A stretch of 64,000 nucleotides of DNA from the NCBI RefSeq assembly GCF_000255135.1, contig NC_016751.1:1426001-1490000 (forward strand), given 5' to 3'. The position numbers and the translations under genes were made by a program. The DNA is from Marinitoga piezophila KA3. Its GTDB lineage: Bacteria; Thermotogota; Thermotogae; Petrotogales; Petrotogaceae. This document shows positions 19,587-28,662 of this stretch, in pieces (position 1 is the stretch's first letter; each line of letters opens with the position of its first letter). A model generated the notes under the pieces. The model was not told the DNA's origin. It did no database searches and saw only the letters and a list, made by a program, of their open reading frames with translations.

Positions 19587-20435
19587 TTATTGATCACCTA
19601 TTGAAATATTAATTTGAACGGTGGCAGGTTCTAATTCAATATATCTTGCAAGATAGTAAGAATATCCCAGATCAGGATCATTCTCGTAATAAAAAGTAGC
19701 ATTACTTTTTGCGACACCGATATTATAAACTCCTGGTCCAAGTTTTATTTTATTAAACTTAAAATATCCATCTTTATTGGTAATTGTTGAATATAATACA
19801 GTTGAATTATCTGTTGGAAGTATTAAAACAACTCTTCCAGGTTTTGGGGTTGCCAGTTCTCCTAAGTCTGAATTGTCATATACATGTCCTTCTATAGTTC
19901 TATAATCTGCTTCGGTATCTGCAACAGTCCATGCCCGTATTATTGGCGAAAACTCTTCAAGCGATGAATTATATGAATTTCCAATATCAAAATCAATGAT
20001 TAGGTTATAAGTTCTTCCGGCACTTATAGAATCAATATTAACTGTAATATCCATTTCAGTTGATGAAATAGATATGTTCTTTGTTTTATCTTCTTCTACA
20101 ATTGTTGCTGTTGGTGAAAGAATTACAGAAATTTTAGCGTTTTTTAAGTCTTTTTCGTTAATATTAAATTCTTTGATCTTTTCAAGAGTTCCAGCAAGTG
20201 TAAGAAAATTTTTTTCATAATTGCTTAATAATTCAATATTGGTGGAATCAGAGGTTAATTTCATTGATGCGACCTTTAAAGTTGCTTCTGAAATGCTTTC
20301 ATCTGGTGCATCGGTTAGATAAACAATTATTTTGGTTAATTCTTCTGAGGTTTGGGGTTTTGGTTTAACGCATCCGGTTAATGAGAAAAGGAAAATAATG
20401 AGTATCATTGTGGTTATAAATACTTTTTTTAGCAA
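19587..20435 (-). CDS. DUF4382-like lipoprotein with carboxypeptidase-regulatory-like domain
   Basis: A 282-residue predicted lipoprotein: signal with lipobox LTGC (Cys22). Residues ~35-165 (KIIVYLTDAPDESISEATLKV, then an immunoglobulin-like strand series) resemble DUF4382. Residues ~180-280 (RTIEGHVYDNSD, GYFKFNKIKLGPGVYNIG) look like a carboxypeptidase regulatory-like beta-sandwich. It starts at a TTG behind GAGGTGA. Function unknown; likely a surface or periplasmic protein. It lies between lnt and the acyltransferase gene. Confidence 0.7.
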   Translation of the reverse strand: MLKKVFITTMILIIFLFSLTGCVKPKPQTSEELTKIIVYLTDAPDESISEATLKVASMKLTSDSTNIELLSNYEKNFLTLAGTLEKIKEFNINEKDLKNAKISVILSPTATIVEEDKTKNISISSTEMDITVNIDSISAGRTYNLIIDFDIGNSYNSSLEEFSPIIRAWTVADTEADYRTIEGHVYDNSDLGELATPKPGRVVLILPTDNSTVLYSTITNKDGYFKFNKIKLGPGVYNIGVAKSNATFYYENDPDLGYSYYLARYIELEPATVQINISIGDQ

Positions 20436-20460
20436 AATTTTTCACCTCTTTTTATTTTAT

Positions 20461-21939
20461 TTATATAAGACTAAAGATTATTGCTAAAATAAGGATAATT
20501 ACAATTATGATATTTGCATATTTTGTATAGAATGTAATTTCGTTATTTAATGGAACTGAAAATTGAGCACCTTTATATGTATGTGTTGGTAATGTGTTTA
20601 TTATTCTTCCGTATTTATCTACTATTCCGGTAATACCGGTATTTGAAACCTGTATAAATGTTCTTCTGTTTTCTGCCGCTCGTAAAACAGATTTGGAAAA
20701 ATGTTGTAGTAGAGCTGTTTTATGAGAAAACCATCCATCATTACTTATGGCGACTAAGAATTGAGCACCGTTTTTTGTGAAGTTTCTTGAAAGTTCTGGA
20801 AAATATGTTTCAAAACAGATTTGAACACTGAATTTTTTGCCATTTAAGTTGAGTATAGAGTATTCATCACCTGGTGTGTAAAAGCTTACTAACTTAAAGA
20901 AAGAAAATAAGCTGAAGACGCTTTTATATGGTAGAAACTCTGCAAAAGGCATTAATCTAATTTTGTTATATATATTTTCTATTTCACCATTTTTGTTTAT
21001 GTATATAGCGCTGTTATAATATTCACGTTTTTCATAATCAACAGTGGGAAAACCCATGAGCCAGTTTTTATCTGATAACTTAATGGCTTCTTTAATGACT
21101 TTGAATATTTCATCGTTTCTTATGTCTTTTATAAATACAGCTTCTGGCAGGATTAATAGTTCAGAATTATCCTTGCTTTTTTCTATGTATTTTGATATTT
21201 CAACATATGATTTCCACATGTCATTTGAGTATTTTACTTCCTGAGGAACATTTGTCTGGAATACACTGATTTTAACGGAATTTTCTGAGGTGTTTATCAT
21301 AGGTAATTTTTCTGAGATTGTAAAGTTTATTATATATAGTATGCCTATAATAAAAATACCGATTTTAAGTCTTTCGCGTTCAGGTGAAAATGCAATATAT
21401 GCATTAACGAATAATATTAATATGGTAAGTCCAATACTACCTGTAAAAGGGAGTATTTGTAGAAATCCTGTGTGCATGTAAAGCGCATCGGATAAGTTTG
21501 CACCTGTAAATGCAAGGTCTCCAAATTGTTTTAAAATTTCAGCTGCTGCATATGAGAATACAGAAAATAGTATTAAAGATGTTTTGTTTATAACGCGCGA
21601 TTTTCTGAAATATAATTCTCCTAAAATCCATATAATATAATATGGAATTGTAAGTATTAGAATCATAAGCAGATATGAGAAAAAGCCTATATATCCCGGG
21701 AATGTTTTTATTACCTCGGGAATGTTTTTGGTTAAAACAGGTACTTCCCACCATAATGTGGTTACCATTAACGAATAACTATATAAAAAGACTTTTATCA
21801 GTCTTTCTAATGTTTTTTTTGAGTTTACAAATGAATATATAAATGGAGCAACAGAAAACCAGACGAGAAATGAAGATAAATTTCCCGGCATTGATAATCC
21901 AGTTAAAATTCCTGAAATCAAAGGCAAAATATAGTTCAA
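20461..21939 (-). CDS. lnt: Apolipoprotein N-acyltransferase
   Basis: A 492-residue membrane enzyme that adds the third acyl chain to the N-terminal Cys of lipoproteins. About seven hydrophobic helices occupy residues 1-210 plus one at the C-terminus. The nitrilase-like domain has the expected triad: Glu266 (LLILPEAVF), Lys326 (YNKIRLMPFAEFLPY) and Cys375 (VQICFE). A TTG start behind AGGAGGG is likely. It fits the many lipobox proteins in this window and implies an outer membrane to which lipoproteins are sorted. Confidence 0.95.
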   Translation of the reverse strand: MNYILPLISGILTGLSMPGNLSSFLVWFSVAPFIYSFVNSKKTLERLIKVFLYSYSLMVTTLWWEVPVLTKNIPEVIKTFPGYIGFFSYLLMILILTIPYYIIWILGELYFRKSRVINKTSLILFSVFSYAAAEILKQFGDLAFTGANLSDALYMHTGFLQILPFTGSIGLTILILFVNAYIAFSPERERLKIGIFIIGILYIINFTISEKLPMINTSENSVKISVFQTNVPQEVKYSNDMWKSYVEISKYIEKSKDNSELLILPEAVFIKDIRNDEIFKVIKEAIKLSDKNWLMGFPTVDYEKREYYNSAIYINKNGEIENIYNKIRLMPFAEFLPYKSVFSLFSFFKLVSFYTPGDEYSILNLNGKKFSVQICFETYFPELSRNFTKNGAQFLVAISNDGWFSHKTALLQHFSKSVLRAAENRRTFIQVSNTGITGIVDKYGRIINTLPTHTYKGAQFSVPLNNEITFYTKYANIIIVIILILAIIFSLI

Positions 21940-21955
21940 AATATCCCTCCTGAAA

Positions 21956-22943
21956 TTATTTCATGTATTCAAAATCTACTACATGGAATGTTGCAAGTCT
22001 TTCGTTTTTACTTTTTTTCCATTCTATTTCTATTGGTGCAGCAAATTCTGGTTGTAATCTTCCTTTGTCTACCCAATATTTTGATTCTTTATGGTTAAAT
22101 ATACCAGGATTTACGCTTATTGTTAATTTTATAGGCTTGTTTACAATATAGACTTCATCAATGCTTTTTTCTGAATTTAAGATATCTATAATTTCATTGT
22201 ATATTTCCTCAGGTGGATATGGTTTTATGTTTATTAAAGCAATATTTTTTGATAAAGGACCTATTATTTTTACATTAGCAATTTCTCTTTTGTAGTTATA
22301 TTTGTCTAAAATGTCATGTATTATTTCATTTGCAAAAGAAACAGCTCTTCCGTGATAATTCATGTTTATTAATAATTTTAAGAGATGTTTTAATTTACAA
22401 CCTTCTCTATGGGCATTTTCTCCAACTTTTCTGATTTTAATGTTATATATTTTAATAATTTCCCTTAATTCTTCTTTTGTTAAGCCAATAATGGGTGAAT
22501 AGAGATTGTTCATTACTTTTATTTCTGTTTTTCCCCATGAGTCCGATTGATTTGCACCTGTTGCAACAAGTTTATCTCCTGCAACAGACTTTACTCCTGA
22601 CATTTTAAGTTTTCTAGTACATTGATTACAGTTTGGTCCTTTTTTCATTATTTTGTATTGTGCCATGTGCTTGTCAGTAAATATAATTTCAAGATCCAAA
22701 TCCTCAGCGGTTCTTAAAACAGATTCTATACTTTTTGAATAAGCAAATGGACCAAATAATACGTTTACTAATTTTACGCGGTTTTTCCCCAAAGCTTCTT
22801 TTGCTAAAAATGCTGTTACTGTGCTATCCATGCCGCCAGAAAAGGCTACGTATAATATGTCGTCTTTTACTAAATCCTTTATTTCTGCTTTGATCTGTTC
22901 AACCTTTTTTTCTATATTTTCTGGAATTTCAAAGATACTTCAT
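21956..22943 (-). CDS. LarE/TtuA-like PP-loop sulfur transferase, probably expressed by +1 frameshift or unusual start
   Basis: A PP-loop ATP pyrophosphatase resembling LarE, which donates sulfur in nickel-pincer cofactor synthesis, or TtuA-type tRNA thiolases. The ATP-binding motif AFSGGMDST spans the first in-frame ATG (22831), so translation must begin upstream; yet the 35 upstream codons in this frame hold no ATG, GTG or TTG. On the minus strand GGGAGTGAT (22950-22942) precedes ATG AAG TAT CTT TGA (from 22943); a +1 slip at CTT TGA joins exactly the PP-loop frame, giving MKYLEIPENIEKK. Counting from 22831, CNQC (68-71) and Cys145 could hold a three-Cys [4Fe-4S] cluster; TGANQSD is the second ATP motif. 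The 5' end overlaps the phosphoesterase gene by 32 bases. Confidence 0.75.
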
Positions 22944-23379
22944 CACTCCCTATTTCCAATATTGCATAACTGTTTTCACAAAATGCACCTGGATTTATGC
23001 ATCTAATATTATTTATTATTCTGTCATCAGGTCTGTGCGTATGTCCGTATATCATAATATCAATATTGCTGAATCTTTTTATAAGACGCTCAGGGTCTCC
23101 CCATCCTGCCTGATGTCCGTGTATAATTCCAATTTTTTTGCCTTCAATATTTATAATACGTTTTTCAGGTAATGAATATTTTACATCATAATAATCTGCA
23201 TTTCCATATACGCCAATAAACTCAGGTGACTGAGCTTTAAAATAAAAAATAACCTCTTCTTCTATAAAATCACCTGAGGCTATAATATAATCATATTTTG
23301 AATAATCAATTTTTTCCAATTGCAAATACGTGCTGCGTGTTGGAATATGAATATCTGAAATTAAGAGTATTTTTTTCAT
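22912..23379 (-). CDS. YfcE/MJ0936-family metallophosphoesterase
   Basis: A ~155-residue phosphodiesterase of the calcineurin-like fold. Metal ligands are visible: SDIHIP (Asp-x-His), ASGDF, GNADY, GIIHGHQAG and YGHTHRPD. The family cleaves small phosphodiesters; the physiological substrate is not known. ATG 23379 is chosen over GTG 23388, which overlaps the region expected for the ribosome binding site. The 3' end overlaps the LarE-like reading frame. Confidence 0.9.
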   Translation of the reverse strand: MKKILLISDIHIPTRSTYLQLEKIDYSKYDYIIASGDFIEEEVIFYFKAQSPEFIGVYGNADYYDVKYSLPEKRIINIEGKKIGIIHGHQAGWGDPERLIKRFSNIDIMIYGHTHRPDDRIINNIRCINPGAFCENSYAILEIGSDEVSLKFQKI

Positions 23380-23396
23380 ATATATCACCCACTTTT

Positions 23397-23405
23397 ATTA
23401 TACCA
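23397..23405 (-). promoter_or_regulatory. Possible extended -10 promoter of the phosphoesterase operon
   Basis: TGGTATAAT on the minus strand (23405-23397) fits an extended -10 element. No convincing -35 is seen. The implied leader to ATG 23379 would be very short (about 10 bases). Confidence 0.4.
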
Positions 23406-23487
23406 GATTTTTTATAAACTTCTTATTAAATTTCTATTGTTCAATGAGAAAATAGAATACAGTATGCAAAAATTTTCTTTTTATCAC

Positions 23488-23516
23488 TTGATTAAATTCG
23501 ATTTTTACAGTATAAT
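23488..23516 (+). promoter_or_regulatory. Promoter of tRNA-Arg and spoVS
   Basis: TTGATT (23488-23493), a 17-base spacer and TATAAT (23511-23516), ending 15 bases before the tRNA. It is well placed to drive tRNA-Arg and spoVS as one transcript. Confidence 0.7.
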
Positions 23517-23531
23517 ATATAAGGAAGTCTT

Positions 23532-23608
23532 GCACCTGTAGCTCAATTGGATAGAGCGTCGGACTTCGGATCCGCAGGTTGGGGGTTCGAATCCCTCCAG
23601 GTGCGCCA
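23532..23608 (+). tRNA. tRNA-Arg (anticodon TCG)
   Basis: A 77-base cloverleaf with encoded CCA. Acceptor GCACCTG pairs with CAGGTGC, D stem GCTC/GAGC, anticodon loop CTTCGGA giving TCG (reads CGA), T arm GGGGG-TTCGAAT-CCCTC. The top pair of the anticodon stem (T27 opposite C43) is mismatched, while the other four pairs are good. Confidence 0.95.
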
Positions 23609-23659
23609 TTACACGCCAATAATCGCAGAAATAGTATTAAAAAAAGGGAGGTAAGATTT

Positions 23660-23932
23660 ATGGCAGAAGTAGAAGTATTAAAAGTTGCTGCAAACTCAAA
23701 ACCTATTGCTATCGCTGGCGCATTAGCTGCAATTATAAGGGAAAAGGGGAAAGCTGAAATCCAGGCTATTGGAGCAGGTGCTGTTAATCAGGCTGTAAAA
23801 GCAGTTGCTATTGCACGTGGTTATGTAGCACCAAGCGGGATTGATCTTGTATGTATTCCAGCATTTGTTGATGTAAAAATCGATTCAGAAGAAAGAACAG
23901 CTATAAAGTTCGTTGTTCAACCAAGAAAATAA
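23660..23932 (+). CDS. Stage V sporulation protein S family (SpoVS)
   Basis: A 90-residue SpoVS protein: [40 protein letters not shown] and [16 protein letters not shown] are the family's conserved blocks. It is a small Alba-like protein thought to bind nucleic acid. It is found in many bacteria that do not form spores, including this lineage as inferred, so the name does not imply sporulation. ATG 23660 follows GGGAGGTAAG (23646-23655). It lies 51 bases past tRNA-Arg and probably shares its transcript. Confidence 0.95.
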   Translation: MAEVEVLKVAANSKPIAIAGALAAIIREKGKAEIQAIGAGAVNQAVKAVAIARGYVAPSGIDLVCIPAFVDVKIDSEERTAIKFVVQPRK

Positions 23933-23958
23933 AAAGGGCTTAACGCCCTTTTTATTTT
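23931..23958. terminator. Bidirectional terminator between spoVS and the HAD hydrolase
   Basis: AAAAAGGGC-TTAAC-GCCCTTTTT followed by a T-rich run. It overlaps the spoVS stop and lies just before the end of the convergent minus-strand gene. Confidence 0.85.
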
Positions 23959-23960
23959 TT

Positions 23961-24614
23961 TTATATTGTATTATAAGCACTTTCTATTATTTTATTTTTT
24001 ATTGTTAAAAGTTCTTTTATGTCATATATTATAAAATCTGCATCTTTTACTTCTTCCAGTGCATAGCCATATGTACAACCCACAGATAATATTCCATTCT
24101 TCTTTGCTGCATCTACGTCTTTATGTCTATCTCCAATCATAACAAAATCTTTCTTCCCGTTGGTTATTAGTTTTAATACATAATCCTTTTCTGCCCAGTT
24201 ATACATTTCAGAACAATGTGGGAAATCTATGTATTTATTTAATTCTTTTTCCAACAATGCGTTTAAATATTTTTTGTTGCAATTGGAAAGTATATATAAT
24301 GTGTGATTTTCGTTTTTTAATGTTTTTAGTACTTCGATTGCGCCGTCAAAAAAGATTTCATTTTTAGGAAGTTTTTCTATTATTTCAATTTCGTATTTAT
24401 CAAGCAATTTTATGGCTTTTTCTATAATTTCGGGGTCTTTTGTGTTTAAAAGACCATAAAAGATGTCATCTATTGTATAACCTATGTATTGTAAGATTTC
24501 TTCTTTTTCAATGTTAGGATTATATCCAAGATCTTTTAATAATTGTCTTATTGCAGGTATTGCAATGTTTTCTGTATTGATTAATGTTCCATCGAGGTCA
24601 AATATAAAATTCAC
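23961..24614 (-). CDS. HAD-family phosphatase (phosphoglycolate phosphatase-like)
   Basis: A 217-residue HAD hydrolase. Motif I is FDLDGTL (residues 4-10), motif II LSNCNK, and motif IV MIGDRHKDVDAAKKNG. A helical cap follows motif I, as in PGP/beta-PGM type enzymes. The start is GTG (24614) behind GGCGGTGA. The substrate cannot be assigned. It is the last gene of the minus-strand run with PBP2 and MreBCD. Confidence 0.9.
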   Translation of the reverse strand: MNFIFDLDGTLINTENIAIPAIRQLLKDLGYNPNIEKEEILQYIGYTIDDIFYGLLNTKDPEIIEKAIKLLDKYEIEIIEKLPKNEIFFDGAIEVLKTLKNENHTLYILSNCNKKYLNALLEKELNKYIDFPHCSEMYNWAEKDYVLKLITNGKKDFVMIGDRHKDVDAAKKNGILSVGCTYGYALEEVKDADFIIYDIKELLTIKNKIIESAYNTI

Positions 24615-24629
24615 TTTTTCACCGCCATT

Positions 24630-25880
24630 TTAGTAACTCATTATATTTTCTTTTAATTTTAATTCTATGAATCCTTTATCTTTAATCACTCCAAATAATT
24701 CGATATAATCCCCAAAAACCTTTTTCTCAATATTATTTAAATTGGATTTTATATTTTCAAGGTTTACAGAATATCCGGTTATTTTGATTTTGAATTTTTT
24801 AGTTGTAGTAGAGCTGTTTGTTAGATTTATCCTGTATGTTTTTTCAATGTAATCTTTTGTTCTGTATTCATTTAAAAGTATTATATCGGCTTTTACATTC
24901 CAGCCTTTTCCAAGATTTATTTCAGCATAGTCATTTATGGAAGTTTTTGTAAGCTTTGAAACTTTGTTTATAAATTCTGTTTTTCCATTTTTTGTGTATA
25001 TTCTAAAATCTCCTGAAATAAGAGGAACACCTAAACCGTTTTCTTTTGAATTTAAGAACCTTCTTAAAACATCGAGGTATCTATTTTTTATTGAACCAGA
25101 ATAAAAATCAAATGTGAGATACTGTATGTCTTCGTATTTCTTTATTTTACCAAGTGAAACTACTTTATTGAAATCTCCATTAAAAGGCAATATTTTTCCA
25201 ATGTTTATTATTGTGGATTCATTAATTAATTGAGGTATATCATAGTTTTCTACAGGTCTTTCCATTGCAAGTGATTTTGAGTAATAATTTTCTTTAATTT
25301 GTGGTTTTGCAGTTTGTGTAAAGTTTTCATTTATTAGTATTGTATCGTATTCCTGGTTTAATCTTCCGGATATTTTATATGTTGCATATAATGTTCCGTC
25401 ATCTTTCATATCATATACTATATCCCATTTCATAGGGGTGGATATTAATATTAATCCTTTAATCTTTTTTGCAGTTAGAATTTTATTATTAAAGAGTTTA
25501 TTGAGATTTTCTTTTTCTGTTTTACACCACATTTTTAGATTATTATCAAAGTAATAGATAAATGCCGGATTAAATGTATCTTCTATTATAAGAGGATTTT
25601 GGTTTAATATTTTTACCCTGCCATTTATAGCTTCATGAAGTTTTTCATTGTTTCCTATTATTCTAAAAGCTACGTCCTCAGGAGCCGGGAAGGATATACT
25701 GTAATATTCGGCATTTTCTATGAAGATTACAGATTGGTCTTTTTCCAGAGAAAACTTAAAATTTTCTGTCCATGGCAATTCTTTGCTTATAATTCCAGTA
25801 TTTCTAAATATCAGTAATTTATCTCCAAAAACTGAAAATGCAAACAGAATTAACAATGATAAAATTAAAATTTTTTTCAT
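24630..25880 (-). CDS. DUF4139-like secreted protein
   Basis: A 416-residue protein with a signal peptide (KKILILSLLILFAFSVFG). The C-terminal half shows features of DUF4139: LGVPLISGDFRIYTKNG, YAEINLGKGWNVKADI, and KTYRINLTNSSTTTKKFKI. The N-terminal third is beta-rich and unassigned. It starts in a 4-base ATGA overlap with the PBP2 gene, so it is probably made together with the cell-wall elongation proteins. Function unknown. Confidence 0.65.
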   Translation of the reverse strand: MKKILILSLLILFAFSVFGDKLLIFRNTGIISKELPWTENFKFSLEKDQSVIFIENAEYYSISFPAPEDVAFRIIGNNEKLHEAINGRVKILNQNPLIIEDTFNPAFIYYFDNNLKMWCKTEKENLNKLFNNKILTAKKIKGLILISTPMKWDIVYDMKDDGTLYATYKISGRLNQEYDTILINENFTQTAKPQIKENYYSKSLAMERPVENYDIPQLINESTIINIGKILPFNGDFNKVVSLGKIKKYEDIQYLTFDFYSGSIKNRYLDVLRRFLNSKENGLGVPLISGDFRIYTKNGKTEFINKVSKLTKTSINDYAEINLGKGWNVKADIILLNEYRTKDYIEKTYRINLTNSSTTTKKFKIKITGYSVNLENIKSNLNNIEKKVFGDYIELFGVIKDKGFIELKLKENIMSY

Positions 25881-27589
25881 TTTTTGTTTTCCCCCTTTAA
25901 ATAAAGATATTTTTCTAAAGCTTTTCGTGCTATTGGAGCAGCCACTGCGGAACCGTAGCCACCATTTTCAATAAAGGATACAATGGATACTTCTGGCGAG
26001 TTTGCAGGCATAAATCCGGCAAACCATGAATGAGGCGATTTTCCTCCCATTACTTCTGCTGTTCCAGTTTTACCAGCAACTAATTCTTTGAAGTCCTTAA
26101 AAACATGATATGCCGTTCCGCCGTTTGAACTATCACCGGGATATGTTGTAACTTCAACTAATCCCTTTAATATATTAAAATAATTAAATTCATTTATTGG
26201 ATGATAAAAATCAAGATGCTTTTCAAAATTTTTAAAATTTCCTGTTATATTTGTTATATATTTGTCCATTACATGAAATCTATAGTATTTTCCCTGTGTG
26301 CTTAATATATTATATAATCGCAAAATACTTATTGGAGTAAATTGCATATATCCCTGACCTATTGAAGTTAAAACAGTTTCCCCAATATACCAGTCCTGAT
26401 GGAATTTTTCCTGTTTCCATGTTCTACTTGGAAATATTGAATTGACTTCTCCTGTTAAATCTATATTTGTTTTTTTGGATAATTTAAATGCACTGGCGTA
26501 TGAACTCATTGTATCAATACCGAGTTTTAGACCAAGTTCATAATAATATAAATTACATGATACACGTAAGGATTTTACAAGGTTTGTTATACCATGACCA
26601 AATATATTCCAATCATAATATTCAGCTATAATTTTTCCTGAAGAATTTTTTAGTTCAAACTTTCCATCACACATTATTGTGGATTCCGGAGAAATTCCCT
26701 CTTCCAATCCAACCAGCGCAAAAAAAGGTTTTATAACAGAACCCGGAGCATAAGTGGTAGAAATAGCCCTGTTAACCAATGGTTGCTTTGTGTCGTATAA
26801 AATTTTCTTCCATTCCCTTATTGTTAGTCCTGAAGAGAATAGATTGGGTTCTACAGAAGGATAACTTACCAACGCCAGAATATCCCCATTATTTGGGTTT
26901 GACATTATTACTGCGCCGGGTTTTTTATATTTTTCTATTTCATCATATATAAACTTTTGAAGTCTATAATCAATTGTAAGATATATATCTTTTCCTTTTA
27001 TAGGCGATACTTCTTCGAGAACTTTTTTTACACGACCGCCTGGGGTTATTTTAGCTATTTGATATCCGGGTTTTCCTTCAAGAATATCATTATAAACTTT
27101 TTCTATTCCATATAATGGTTTTCCATCTGAGTTTACATAACCAACAATAGGATATATAGATTTGTCTTTATATTTCCTTACGTATTTTTCAGATATTCTA
27201 AAACCTTTAAGATTATTTAGTGTTTTAATACCAGCAGGTGTTAATTTTACAGTAATCTTTTTTTGAAATAGCAGTTTATCAATATATGTTTCAGGAGAAT
27301 CACTGATTTCTGAGAATACTTTTCTTAATTTTTCATATGTTTCTTCAGAAAATGATTCATTGAAATTTTCAATTACATACTCCTTTTCATTCCAGGCCAA
27401 TAAGATTCCGTTTTTATCGTATATATTTCCTCTAATTGCGTTGAGAGTGATAATTCTTGTACTTAGTTCATCAACATCACGGGCATATTTTTTATGGTTT
27501 ATTATTTGCAAATATCCACTTCTCATTATTAAAAAAGCAAAGGAGATAAATATTACATAGATTATACTTCTAAAGCGTGATTCTTTCAT
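25877..27589 (-). CDS. mrdA: Penicillin-binding protein 2 (elongasome transpeptidase)
   Basis: A ~570-residue class B penicillin-binding protein that cross-links peptidoglycan during rod elongation. One N-terminal membrane helix (residues ~8-30), dimerisation domain with RGNIYDKNG, then the transpeptidase domain: SVIK (Ser284), SCN (344-346) and KTGT (507-510) are all intact. ATG 27589 is favoured over TTG 27598 by the spacing from GGAAGGG. It overlaps mreD by 20 bases and closes the mreBCD set. Confidence 0.95.
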   Translation of the reverse strand: MKESRFRSIIYVIFISFAFLIMRSGYLQIINHKKYARDVDELSTRIITLNAIRGNIYDKNGILLAWNEKEYVIENFNESFSEETYEKLRKVFSEISDSPETYIDKLLFQKKITVKLTPAGIKTLNNLKGFRISEKYVRKYKDKSIYPIVGYVNSDGKPLYGIEKVYNDILEGKPGYQIAKITPGGRVKKVLEEVSPIKGKDIYLTIDYRLQKFIYDEIEKYKKPGAVIMSNPNNGDILALVSYPSVEPNLFSSGLTIREWKKILYDTKQPLVNRAISTTYAPGSVIKPFFALVGLEEGISPESTIMCDGKFELKNSSGKIIAEYYDWNIFGHGITNLVKSLRVSCNLYYYELGLKLGIDTMSSYASAFKLSKKTNIDLTGEVNSIFPSRTWKQEKFHQDWYIGETVLTSIGQGYMQFTPISILRLYNILSTQGKYYRFHVMDKYITNITGNFKNFEKHLDFYHPINEFNYFNILKGLVEVTTYPGDSSNGGTAYHVFKDFKELVAGKTGTAEVMGGKSPHSWFAGFMPANSPEVSIVSFIENGGYGSAVAAPIARKALEKYLYLKGENKK

Positions 27590-27980
27590 TTTTTCCAACC
27601 CTTCCGGTTATAATAAAATGGGCTATGGCTATTAGTATATAAGAGATTATAAGTGTATAGAAATTTTTGTTTAATAATGCCAGAAAAAATAGAGGAGGAA
27701 GTGTGCTTATTATACTTCTAAAAAAACTTTTTTCTAAAAATTCCAAGAGTTTTCCAGAAGCAATTGTGATTAAAAAGAATATAATTGTCATTCCTCCAAT
27801 ATCATATTTGGAGGAAAAGTATATTATTGAGTATAAAAATGAGAAGAATATCAGCTTTTCGGGTTTTGTATATTGAACAATTAAAAAAACTATACCAAAG
27901 GTAAAGAAAAGTATGTCTCCAAACCATCTATCCCAGGAAACGGAAATTAATGTCATTAGTGTTATATATAAAATATCCAT
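27570..27980 (-). CDS. mreD: MreD-like rod-shape membrane protein
   Basis: A 136-residue, very hydrophobic protein with about five membrane helices. Its sequence is weakly conserved, as MreD usually is, and it is slightly short for the family. The call rests on the order mreB-mreC-mreD-PBP2, membrane topology and tight coupling: it starts in TAATG overlap with mreC and overlaps the PBP2 gene by 20 bases. Confidence 0.75.
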   Translation of the reverse strand: MDILYITLMTLISVSWDRWFGDILFFTFGIVFLIVQYTKPEKLIFFSFLYSIIYFSSKYDIGGMTIIFFLITIASGKLLEFLEKSFFRSIISTLPPLFFLALLNKNFYTLIISYILIAIAHFIITGRVGKNERITL

Positions 27981-28660
27981 TATTCCACCTCTAATTCTGA
28001 AAATAGGAATATATCCGCTTGTGGAATGTCATTTTTAAAGAAATAAGAAGTATTTGATTTTATATATGCGGTCCCTTTAATATAAACTTTTGATTGAAGC
28101 CAGTTTTTATATGAAATTAAAATCTTATAATTTTTGCCATTTTCAAAAAGTTTTATGCCTTCTGGAATATGAATAATAAGATTTCCATTTCCTGTTTCCT
28201 TTATTAAAATATCGTATCCATCATATCTTCCGAAAAATTCTCGTTTTCCCCAGCCGAGCTTTTGAACAACAATTTCACCTCTTAAATTTTCTTCCACAAA
28301 TCCTGAAATAATATTTTCTTTTGAAAAACATATACTGTTTTTTCTGACGTTTTTTGAACTTTTTATATATATATATCGTTCATCTTCATTTATATATATT
28401 CCAGGGGTTAAAGATAAAGATATGTTAGTTTCTTTAGTTTTTATGGAATAGCTTTTCGTGGATTCTACTATTTTATTTTCTAAAATATTTAAATAATCTC
28501 TATTTTTTATAGTTAAAAGATAATTATTTCGCAGGTCAACAAAAACAATATCCAGAGGGTAATTTACTCTGGATATAATAAAATTTATATGAGGGTATAT
28601 AGTTGATATAACAGATAAAAGTATTAAAGAAATTAAGTAATACAAAAACTTTCTATTCAT
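27980..28660 (-). CDS. mreC: MreC-like rod-shape protein
   Basis: A 226-residue bitopic protein: an N-terminal signal-anchor (residues ~5-25), a short helical stretch (DYLNILENKIVES) and a beta-rich periplasmic region ending in IPQADIFLFSELEVE. It is shorter and more diverged than typical MreC, but its place right after mreB and before mreD is diagnostic. It starts 2 bases past the mreB stop with no clear ribosome binding site, so its translation probably depends on ribosomes finishing mreB. Confidence 0.8.
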   Translation of the reverse strand: MNRKFLYYLISLILLSVISTIYPHINFIISRVNYPLDIVFVDLRNNYLLTIKNRDYLNILENKIVESTKSYSIKTKETNISLSLTPGIYINEDERYIYIKSSKNVRKNSICFSKENIISGFVEENLRGEIVVQKLGWGKREFFGRYDGYDILIKETGNGNLIIHIPEGIKLFENGKNYKILISYKNWLQSKVYIKGTAYIKSNTSYFFKNDIPQADIFLFSELEVE

Positions 28661-28662
28661 AA

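Noticed and set aside
23660-23932. Evidence of sporulation from SpoVS
   Set aside because: SpoVS family proteins are widespread in non-spore-formers; no other sporulation gene is seen.
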